A stretch of DNA of 64,000 nt from Talinum fruticosum (taxonomy: Eukaryota; Streptophyta; Magnoliopsida; Caryophyllales; Talinaceae): positions 9,147,501 through 9,211,500 of the forward strand of contig JAITYX010000005.1 of the NCBI GenBank assembly GCA_021018815.1. Direction: 5' to 3'. How positions within the stretch are numbered: position 1 is the stretch's first letter; every line of letters begins with the position of its first letter. The notes below the pieces were generated by a model. It saw only the letters and a list, made by a program, of their open reading frames with translations. It made no database searches and was not told the DNA's origin. The position numbers and the translations under genes were made by a program. Below, piece by piece: positions 55,978-64,000 of this stretch.

Positions 55978-57427
55978 CGTAAGAACCACAGCCCATCCTC
56001 GTCCCCCTCGAAACCGGATTTCGAGGACCGAGCTTCCCAAGAACTGGTGGGGTTTCTTTTTTAAAATGAAGATGATTTTTAAAGGTAATAATTTTGAAAT
56101 GGGAATGCAACTCTTATTAGGATTTCCAATTTTTATAATCTGGTTTTAAATAAATTAAGCAAAAGTGATTGGTGATTTTTATTAATCATTTTATTCTAGG
56201 AATTATTTTTAGAAACCTTAGGATATTATTCCACAACTAAAAAAATAAATCAAAATTAATTTAATTCGCCCTAGGGCTTTTGGGCCAAACCGATATAAAA
56301 ACACCGGCTTGGACCAAAGTCCTACTAAGTGACCGTCCAGGACCGGCGAGAGCCGGCACTATACGATTCACGGCGCCAGCCATGGGTCGTGACTCGAGGT
56401 GGTCAATCTTAGTCCATGGCCTGACTGTCACAAAATAAAAACCCTTTTTTGTTTTTTTTTCGATCGAAATGCCGAGGAGTGGATTAAAAGAAATGAAACA
56501 AGAAAAATAGAGTCGCCAGACCAATTTTAGCAATAAAAAATAAAAAAATAAATAAATACTCTTCCAATCTTAGTATGGGAAAACTAAGCTTAAAAGAGGT
56601 TTAAAATTGACTCCATCAATCTAGAACCGAGAATCCAGATTTGGGGGCAAAGGAACGAAATGTAGGGATAAGCCTTTCCGTTCCGCCCGTCAACAGACAG
56701 ACCTTTACTAATTTGAGGAGTGAGTTTAGGTGATGCATTAAAGGCAGGCATACAACATAAAGTGTGACATTTAAAACAATCAAGGCATGTTAATGAAAGC
56801 GATAAAAGCATATGTGAAAGTAATAAATGAAAGCGATAAAGAAAACAAAAAAAGTAAAAGAAAGTGAAAAGAAAACTAAAAGATTACATCGCATGGGGAG
56901 GAATAGAAAACGATTACATTCTTCACCACAATACTAAAAGCAATAAATAACAAAACTAAATAAACCGTAGTTAAAGGTAGATTTGGCACCTTCGATTGTC
57001 CCACTGTTGATCCGGGTCTTGAATCGAATTTGGAAGCGTGATGCTTGGTGACTCGGAGAAGGCTTTTTGTTAAATTTTATGAGGTTAGGTTGGTATTGAT
57101 GAATGACGAAGGATTAGGGATCGAGTGTAGGGAGTATAATGAGAATAGACTGAAAAGAATCCAAGAGATCATAATACAAGAAGGTGCATTCAATAGCTCT
57201 TAATGAAGTTTCAGCAGCATAACGCATAGGAAAAAGCCATATATAAAACGAGAGCCTAAGCTCTCTATTTATAGGAGAGGATTAGGTCACAAATGACCTA
57301 GGGTTTTAGCCAAAGCAGTCGTCCAAAATGGCAGAAAATTGGCTGGCGGAATCATAAAAATCCGAACCAAATCAAGCTTGGACTAGATCCTAGGAACAGT
57401 GATACGTGATGCATGGTGCCTGCCATA
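55978..57427 (-). repeat. Tat-2 5' LTR, U3 truncated
   Basis: About 1450 bp remain of an expected 1.9 kb. The plus strand starts cgtaagaaccacagccc. The TATA box (plus-strand ctatttata) lies at 57265-57273. The outer U3 end is replaced by Chromo-G. Confidence 0.8.
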
Positions 57428-57440
57428 AAAACCTATATAT

Positions 57441-57960
57441 ACTTGCTATATAATAGGATATCATCAAAGTAGATAACCGCATAGTCTGTCCGTGAGGGGT
57501 TTAAGTACCTTGCTCATCGAGTCTCATAAAAGGTACCGAGGATAATTGGAAACACCAAATGGCATTAGAAGCCGTTCACATAAACCAATGTTAGTCTTAA
57601 ATGTTGTCTTCCACTGATCTCCTTCATAAATTCTTATTTGGTAATAGCCACTCCTTAAATCAATCTCGGAGAATACTGTGGCTCCATGAGCTCATCAAGC
57701 AGGTCCCCTAGCCTTGGGATAGGAAATCTATACTTGATTGTGATCTTATTAACTCGCCCTTTTGTCTATACACATACTTTAGCTTTTATCTTTCTTTGGT
57801 ATAAGTAGTGCGGGAACGAGCACATAAACTAAAGCTCTCCCTTACCATGCCTTTGGTAAGAAACTCATGTACCTACATCTAAATATCTATAATATCCTTG
57901 GGGCTCATTCTCGTAGGCTTGTTTGTTTGGAAAAATTACACCCTAGGATGAGGTCAATTT
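57441..57960 (-). pseudogene. Chromo-G reverse transcriptase, truncated after the catalytic box
   Basis: The minus strand carries PALLIPKKDKS (about 57790-57820), YRIPRLGD-like (about 57710), [18 protein letters not shown] (about 57640-57670), [20 protein letters not shown] (about 57555-57620) and VIYFDDILLYSK (57441-57475; YFDD at 57460-57471). The catalytic residues are intact, but stops occur. The frame is lost at the junction with Tat-2 immediately after the box. Confidence 0.82.
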
Positions 57961-58479
57961 TGTGTCGATTGTTCTCTTGGGAGGTAATCCCGGGGTATCT
58001 CAGCAGGGAATTCATAAGCATAATCCTATAATAATAGGGCTAGCAAAGGGTGAGGTAGGAAAGGAGGTGTTCAGTATCCTATCCTAACAACAACTATTCC
58101 CTAAAGGGCTCAAACTCACGAAGTGAGATATGAGCTAGTCGATTAACAGGACAAAAACTTAGGGGTTCTCCTTAGGTTTCTAAATCCGGGAGGGTTTAAG
58201 GGGTATGGGGGTGATTTTCTTATTTACTTTCAGAAATAGGTGTTTAGCCTACCATCATGCATAACATGCCTAACCATGGTCTCCCGACAATACACGACAA
58301 GCATCCATTAGAATAACATCACACCATAACTCATCTTTGCATGTCTTTCCAATTCACAATGAAATAAGGCATCTAGATGTAACTTGAATACCTTTTCCGT
58401 AACTCAGCCACTAAATGGTGTAACAGGATCGATTAGCTGTAAATGGAAGCTTCAACTTTATCAACCATAGTCTTGCAGG

Positions 58480-58805
58480 CTACATTAGTGCAACTTCCTC
58501 CATCAATGACCAATGAGGAGACTTTCCCATTAACTATGTACCTGGTGTGAAAGATGTTCACCCTCTGCTCTTAGTTTTTAGCTTCAATAAATCTTGTTAG
58601 AACTCTTATCAAAATAAGCAACTCTCCTTTATCAAGTCCTTCCCTCATAGCTTCTCCATTCTCCTACGTGATGACTTCAGGTTTAGCCACTTCTTCTTTG
58701 TCCTGGAATTCATTTCGGGCTACTTGGTACTTAACTATTAATTAATCCTCTTGTTAGGACATTTTGAGGAAATGTGCCCCTAATCCCTAGCATTTGAAAC
58801 ACCTT
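58480..58805 (-). pseudogene. Chromo-G protease and gag zinc knuckle
   Basis: The protease motif VIDGGSCTNVACKTMVDKVE lies at about 58450-58510 (DGGSCTN at 58484-58504). The zinc knuckle begins CFKC at 58790-58801, with GLG, a His-Phe-like turn and a final Cys-Pro (58754-58801); a stop replaces one residue and a shift lies within it. Between the protease and RT (57960-58480) no conserved motif is readable. Confidence 0.75.
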
Positions 58806-58926
58806 CTTGTTTGAGTTGGTCTAGGGGTGGTTTTCTGTTCTATTTTTGGGGCTTGAGGTTTTGGGGTTCTAGTTTGAGGGTTGAGATTGGTGTGTTTTTA
58901 GCTGAGATATAGGGGGTTTAGAGTAA

Positions 58927-59730
58927 GGCCCTATTCGATTCAGTTGTAAGGCTGTAAGAACCTGTAAGGAAAGTTGTAAGGAGTTGTAAGTAATTGTAAG
59001 AAGTTGTAAGGAGCTGTAAGAAGTTGTAAGCAAGCGTAAGCGGTATAAGGAGATGTAAGAAGTCTGTAAAGAGATGTAAGTAGGCTGTAAGGATTATAAA
59101 ATTTTTACATGACTTGATAAAAATGTTTAATATATTTTTATATTTACGTACAATATATTTGTATTGTCATTTATGAATTTAATGTAAGTTATAAAATTTA
59201 TATATTTGTAATGCCAAATGCATATGTATTAGTTTGATGATTTGTTTTCTTCTTTTTTATTTTTAAAAAAAAATAAAATTATGTTTCATAATTTATGAAA
59301 ATAATTTTTATAGATTCATAAATGACTTTCATATAATAGATAGTTGAAAATAACCTTAATTTTACAAGTTTCAAATAAATATCCTCAATTACGAAATGTT
59401 CTCAACTACTAAAATTAGTAGTTGACAATATTTATTTCACTTGTAAAAATTAAGGTCATTTTCACTACTTATTGCATGAAAATTATTTTTGCATCTATAA
59501 AAACTCTTTTCATAAATATCAAATATATATTTTTTTCGAAAAAGCGAATTATTAAAATAACATACATGCATTTGGCATCACAAATATATAAATTTTATAA
59601 TTCTATTACGTAGAATTCATATACAACATTTTCTATTCTTTCTAACTCCTTTCAACTTATTACAACTCCTTATATCTTTTTACAGCTCTTTACATTTCCT
59701 TACAACTTATGCTGATAAATAGAACATGGC
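58927..59730. mobile_element. Foldback/MITE-like element with GTAAG-array ends
   Basis: About 800 bp, very AT-rich and almost wholly self-complementary. The centre of symmetry is at about 59409 (caactactaa / aattagtagttg). Inner matching pieces are taatgccaaatgcatatg (about 59209) and catgcatttggcatca (about 59565). The left end is an array of about a dozen ttgtaagga-type units (58945-59090); the right end has the complementary ttacaactccttat-type units (59640-59710). The outermost ends ggccctattcgattcag and (reverse) gccatgttctatttatcag are an imperfect inverted repeat. The flanking triplets taa and tga might be a degraded TWA target site (Harbinger type). No transposase. Confidence 0.65.
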
Positions 59731-59809
59731 TGAAATAGCTCAAATAATTTCATCACATTCAACTTAACTATTCACATATAAACTTAAACTTTAACAAAAT
59801 GTTTGTAAT

Positions 59810-61717
59810 TGTAGATACCTAAAAAGTGTTATCCTTTTTCTATTTATTTTACTTGTTTTTATTACCCCGACGATGAAATCACAATCCTGTTTGTGAACTC
59901 GGATCGTGATCAAAGTCCGATCGATGTGACGAAAGCTAGTAAATCACACCCATTAGAAACACAAAAATGAGACTTTTTGCTTGACCCACAAACCCATATT
60001 CTTTCGGCCTAACCAATCCTAGTTTGGGCTCCTATCCAGGAAACTCAAACCAGCACCAAAAATAAAAACCTTCCAAAAATAGAAACCTATTAAAAATAGA
60101 AAGTTTCCGGAAAGCTATCGAAACAGCGCACTGTTTCCTCTATATTGCATGAAAACACAACGTTTCACTTTACACTCGGAGGCTAAGCAAGGAACATAAC
60201 CGGAGACATCTGCATGATCTCATGTGAAGTCCGGCGTCACGTTTTCAGGCTAAACTTGCCAAAATGCGTTTGGTTCCTAGCAGCCAACCAAGGCACGGAA
60301 GTCAAGACACTCATACGATGTCGTCCGGGAGACCGGCTCTATGTTTCTTATGATCCTCCGGTTGAGAGGGATTTTATCCGGTCCAACTCCTTTATCCTTG
60401 CCAGCAAATCCGAACCCAATTCAGCTGATTTCTAGCAACCGAAGAAATTTTTGGGTTGATTTTTTGACCTAAATTTTTCTATAAATAGGGGCTATTACCC
60501 TCATTTTTGGCTATTAAATAATTTCATCTTTTGCTACTACATTTTTAACTAATCAAGCCCCTCTAAGCTAAACATACTCCTACCACTCTTTACTTTCTCC
60601 ATTTTGCCATATAGTCACACATTTCCTAATTATTAAACTCCACAAACAGACCATCTCTGCCCTTCTTTTAAGCTCACAACCCTAACTTTACGCTATCCGA
60701 TTTAGTTTGTGATCCAAGATCAGCAGGTAGGATAACCTCGAGAGGCACTAGATCCGCTTTCAATTCATTTGTTCTTACGGGTTTTTATGTATGGTTTTTA
60801 TTGCTTTCCGTATTGTGGATCAAATACGTAATCGCTTTTAATTCCTCCCCGCATATTGTAACTTTTATTTCTTTTCTTTTTTCTTATCACTTTCATTATC
60901 GCTTTCTTAGCATGCCTCATTTGATATAATTTTTGCACTTCACCTGTTGTGTGGTTGATTGTTTAAACACATTTGTTTAACTCACAACTCGAATTAGTAA
61001 AGGTCGTCTGTTGACAGGTGGAATGAAGAGCTTATCTCTTCATTTTGTTCCTTTACCCTCAAACACTCGGATTCTTCGTTTAGATCGATGGAGTTTCTTT
61101 CGAAACTTTTTCGAGCTTAGTTTTTCCATACTAAAATTAGAAGAGTACTTTTTTATTTTTGTTAGTTATTACTTTCTAAAACCGACTGGCAACTCCCTAT
61201 TTTCTGTTTCATTTCTCTCAATCTACTTGTCGGCTAATATGAAAACTTGGGTTTCATTTTGACAACCTAAGTTATAGGGCTAAAACCGATTTCTCATTCT
61301 TAGCCTTATTATAGCTGAAGCCGGACTCCGGTCGGTGTTGGCCGATGCCGGCGCCGGCTAGAGACTCGGGCTCGACTTTTGGCCCAGCCAAGTTTATCTG
61401 TTTTGCTTAAGAGCTTTGCCGCAAAATATAAACAAATTTTTATTTTTTCCTAACCTTGGAATAACATCTCGAGATTTCTCTCGAAATCAATTTCTAAAAT
61501 AAAAATGATTAATAAAAATTGCCAATCACCCTTTCACTCGGATCTGTTTTAAAATCATATTTTAAGAAATAATTTTAATAAGAGGTGCACCCCATTTTCC
61601 AAATCCATTTTCAAAAATCAACTTTCAAAAAGAATCTTCAAAAACCAAAGAGAGTCAACATTCGTGGGAAACTCGATCACATTAGTTCCCTTACGGGGAC
61701 GGATCGTGGTTCCTACG
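59810..61717 (+). repeat. Tat-3 5' LTR
   Basis: About 1908 bp. Starts TGTAGATACCTAAAAAGTG and ends near GGTTCCTACGA. TATAAATAG at 60480-60488. The open frames inside (60214-60435, 61011-61262) have no counterpart in the other LTRs and are not genes. Confidence 0.88.
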
Positions 61718-61719
61718 AG

Positions 61720-61737
61720 TGGCTAGTACATTGGTTA
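61720..61737 (+). other. Tat-3 primer-binding site, damaged
   Basis: tggctagtacattggtta aligns with the Tat-2 site TGGTGACTCCACTAGTG only if several bases after TGG are deleted, so tRNA pairing would be lost. Confidence 0.6.
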
Positions 61738-62919
61738 TGTATCACTTATTAAGAGGGTGAGAGTTGAAATTTTGAGTTGTAAGTTTTCTTCATGTGTTTT
61801 ACATTAGTCATATTCCATTTAGGTGACCTTGGACATAGTTGTTTTTAGTTTCAACCTAGGCTTTACCCTTAAGTGAACATTTTTTGGAGAGGTCAAACTA
61901 TTGACTCGGTGGGCCCACTTAGGCTTGATTACTAAGAAGATGGTTACTCTCCAATCATAGCACGCTTTCTTAATCTCCGATCGAGAGGCAAAAATAATTC
62001 ATGTTCCTGCCATGCACCCCACGGAGGACTAAATTTGTATTCGACCTAGATTTAATCCCTCTTTTAACCATAGAACTTTGTCAGTCTAGGTTGTACCCCT
62101 TCTTTATTTGCATGCTTGAAACGAGTATGGTTGCTTTTAGTATTTAACCTTTTTCTTGTGAGCATAGCAATTTAGGTTAGGTTTTCTAAATAATCCTTAC
62201 ATGGGTGCAAAAATAAAACAAAATAATGAACCTTCTTGAGTTGGTCCATTTTTGCATTTAGCCAAAAATTAAAATTAATCTCAAAATAGGTAAGTCTTTT
62301 ATTTTCATGAGCCAAATTTTAAATTCATCTCAAATAGGTGAGTCCATTTTTACATTGACCAAATTTTAAATTCATCTCAAATAGGTGAGTCTATTTTGTA
62401 TTAGCCAAATTTTAAATTCATTTCAAATAGGTGAGTCCGTTTTGCATCAGCCAAACTAAAATTCATCTCTAAATAGGTGAATCTTTATTTGCATTAGTCA
62501 AATTAAATTCATCTCAAATTAGGAGAGTCTTTGTTTGCACTTAGCCAAATCAAATTCATCCCAATCTAAGGGATTCTATTTGCATCATTACATTTCACTT
62601 TGTTCAATTTGCATTCTTTTATAGGCATCCCAAATAAAAGCATATCATTTTCTGTTCTCGTAGGATAAGTCGTTCCTCGGGTCAAGCACTTAAGCCCCAT
62701 CTCTCCTAAAATTTTTCGCTAGCCAATCCCGAGCACCTACTCTTTTGGGATATAGAATAGCGAATCCTACTCAAATTGGGAATCTAGCACGAAGTGGCTA
62801 GGAAATAAGAAGTCTACTTTAACAACGTCGACACCAATACGTCCCACATTAACATGTACTACACCAGTATGTTCAACACCTTTACTAGTAACACCGGTAC
62901 GCCGCCCACGGTCTACCAA
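61738..62919 (+). other. Tat-3 untranslated leader
   Basis: Matches the leaders of Tat-1 and Tat-2 (agagggtgaga just after the primer site, then the tandem array). No gene seen. Confidence 0.7.
62270..62580. repeat. Leader minisatellite of Tat-3
   Basis: About seven units spaced about 46 bp, each with attcatctcaaataggtgag then a T-rich run and gccaaa. Unit positions are near 62285, 62333, 62380, 62426, 62471, 62517 and 62563. Confidence 0.85.
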
Positions 62920-63175
62920 TCACTATTTGAGACCTTGAGCTGATCAAGCAAGGAGATAGGGAGAGCTTCACCGACTTTCTCACTCGCTGGAGGGCAAAAG
63001 GCTGCCCACATGATTGACCGACCCTCTAAAAAGGATCGGGTTAGACTTATCATCAAATACCGAAACATGCCTATCAGCAGACACTTGAAGTTCTTACCTT
63101 CTATGGGATTCTTCGAGATGTCGACATGCTCATAGAAGAGGAACATGCATCCACAAAAGCTTCAACTAGCTAGAA
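62920..63175 (+). pseudogene. Tat-3 gag fragment
   Basis: The plus strand reads ETLELIKQGDRESFTDFLTR, then WRAKAAHMIDRPSKKDRVRL, then LEVLTFYGILRDVDMLIEEE, in more than one frame. This is the middle and end of a Tat capsid domain, closest to Tat-2 gag (53679-53867). The N-terminal half is missing and pol does not follow. Confidence 0.78.
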
Positions 63176-64000
63176 GATAATCGAATGAGCCCATCACATC
63201 AAGAATGCCAATAAAGAGTGCATGTCCTTTTCGGATCCATTCTATGCTTATTTCTTTTTCTGTTTTTCAAAAAAAAAAACCAAATCAATACCTTTTTTAA
63301 ACTAGGAAGGCCTGGTTTTCTCTACCGCAGATACGTAGGAAGCCAAGGAGATCCGGCCCTAATCCTAATCCTAATCCAAATTTCCATTTCCAAATTCAAA
63401 GCCACTTTTCTATAGCCAAATGAGCAAAAATCAATTAAGAAGCATGCCATTCGATTCGGCACCAAACCGTCAGGCTCATGGTTCACCTCCGATAATGATG
63501 CATTGCCATTAAAGTGACCTATTTTTCATTAGGACCTACTTTGGAGCGTGGGGGCTAAAAGTACAATTTTTGTCTTTTTCTTTTGAAATGTTTTGCATCA
63601 TCTTAATAAAAGAACGCATTTGTTCTTAAAATAGAGTATTGTATTCATCTCCTTTGCATGAGTCAATATCCTAAAAATACAAAAATTGTAACAAAGAATC
63701 CTACAAGAGATTATTCAATAATCAACATTATCCATCAAGTCAGCATCAAGAAGGTCACTAGCAGCGCCACCTCCAAAGAGATTCCATTAAAGCTGGTGAA
63801 CTTTCCGACATTCGAGAAGAGGTGGACATAAGAAACCAAGAAGAACGTAAGGGACTCATGATTAAAAGGGTCATACAACCACAACAACTCCTCAAGAAGA
63901 GACACAAAATCGTCTACCATACAAATGAAGGAGCTATTAGCAACAGAATAAAAAGCTCAAAATTAGAATGAGGCATATAACCTCATAGAACTTCAAATTT
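63176..64000 (+). other. Tat-3 3' non-coding tail
   Basis: Contains ctctaccgcagatacgtaggaagcc (about 63318, in part) as found after integrase in Tat-type elements, and gtgggggctaaaagtac (about 63548), homologous to the Tat-1 3' tail at about 6030. The small open frames at 63218 and 63735 have no recognisable content. Confidence 0.55.

Larger units (their letters stand above)
53048..57427 (-). mobile_element. Tat-2: truncated Tat-lineage gypsy element
   Basis: Minus-strand gag, leader with minisatellite, primer site and partial LTR, closely parallel to Tat-1 (53050-54530 aligns with 48225-49750). Its pol is missing because the gag-protease region abuts the outer end of the Tat-1 LTR at 53047/53048, as if Tat-1 inserted here. 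Its LTR is cut at about 57427, where chromovirus RT begins. Confidence 0.8.
57428..58926 (-). mobile_element. Chromo-G: chromovirus-type gypsy fragment (gag knuckle, protease, RT)
   Basis: Minus-strand fragment. From right to left it has a CCHC knuckle, protease and RT up to the catalytic box, then an abrupt end. The combination of DGGSCTN protease and LYE-MPFG / YFDDIL RT is that of plant Ty3-gypsy chromoviruses. RNase H, integrase and LTRs are absent. Confidence 0.8.
59810..64000 (+). mobile_element. Tat-3: plus-strand Tat-lineage element without pol
   Basis: LTR 59810-61717, damaged primer site, leader minisatellite, a gag fragment and then non-coding 3' sequence to the window edge. No protease, RT, RNase H or integrase can be seen between the gag fragment (ends about 63175) and the 3' tail (from about 63200), so pol has been deleted. 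The 3' LTR, if present, lies outside the window. Confidence 0.8.

Noticed and set aside
61340..61360. GC-rich palindrome (ccggcgccgg) as a conserved dimerisation signal in Tat LTRs
   Set aside because: Similar ggcgcc words occur in the Tat-1 and Tat-2 LTRs but at different distances from the LTR ends, so positional conservation is not supported.
63355..63385. Telomere-like repeat (cctaatcctaatcctaat)
   Set aside because: Only about three degenerate units and not the plant CCCTAAA heptamer; it is within the Tat-3 tail.

Overview
The window looks like transposon-dominated (probably pericentromeric or other repeat-rich) nuclear DNA of a flowering plant. I find no host gene. Everything I can identify is LTR retrotransposon of lineages typical of angiosperms, plus one foldback/MITE-like element. 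The copia elements are of SIRE/Maximus type (iMet primer site, long LTRs, an extra ORF after pol). The gypsy elements are Tat/Ogre type (Arg-tRNA primer site, about 1.9 kb LTRs, GAVEAAN-type integrase) and chromoviruses. All coding regions are broken by stops and frameshifts, so they are given as pseudogenes. No organism can be named from the sequence.

Layout. Positions 1-5946 hold the 3' part of a plus-strand SIRE-like element (Copia-A). Its 3' LTR is lost at a junction with a minus-strand Tat element, Tat-1. Tat-1 occupies 5947-12532 and 47612-53047. It reads, right to left, as 5' LTR (51091-53047), Arg PBS, leader with a minisatellite, gag, protease, [insertion], G-patch-like spacer, RT, RNase H, integrase, then an opposite-strand additional ORF. 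Just after its protease active site it is interrupted by a complete minus-strand SIRE-like element, Copia-X (12533-47611). Copia-X is flanked by an exact 5-bp duplication (tagga) although its ends now lie 35 kb apart. Three later insertions sit inside Copia-X. Copia-B (19028-29039, plus) has lost its protease. A small coding-deleted chromovirus-like element, Chromo-T (30060-32811), has LTRs that differ only by single-base indels. Copia-C (33309-44234, plus) is the third. A further unclassified insert of about 770 bp interrupts the extra ORF of Copia-X.

Right of Tat-1, 53048-57427 is a second minus-strand Tat element (Tat-2; gag, leader, truncated LTR) into which Tat-1 appears to have inserted. 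57428-58926 is a minus-strand chromovirus fragment (gag zinc knuckle, protease, RT up to the catalytic motif). 58927-59730 is an AT-rich foldback/MITE-like element whose ends are arrays of GTAAG/CTTAC units. 59810-64000 is a plus-strand Tat element (Tat-3) with a complete LTR, a damaged primer site, a leader minisatellite, a gag scrap and no pol.

How the parts relate. The inferred order is Tat-2, Tat-1, Copia-X, then Copia-B, Copia-C and Chromo-T, with Chromo-T the youngest. All four SIRE-like copies keep a TATAAATAG box and AACCGTTG-like motifs 160-290 bp upstream of the extra third ORF. This suggests that ORF has its own promoter. The main technical caution is that differences between otherwise near-identical copies pile up at CTCG/CCGAG pentamers, often as indels. 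That may reflect base-calling error at methylated cytosines and may have broken frames artificially.
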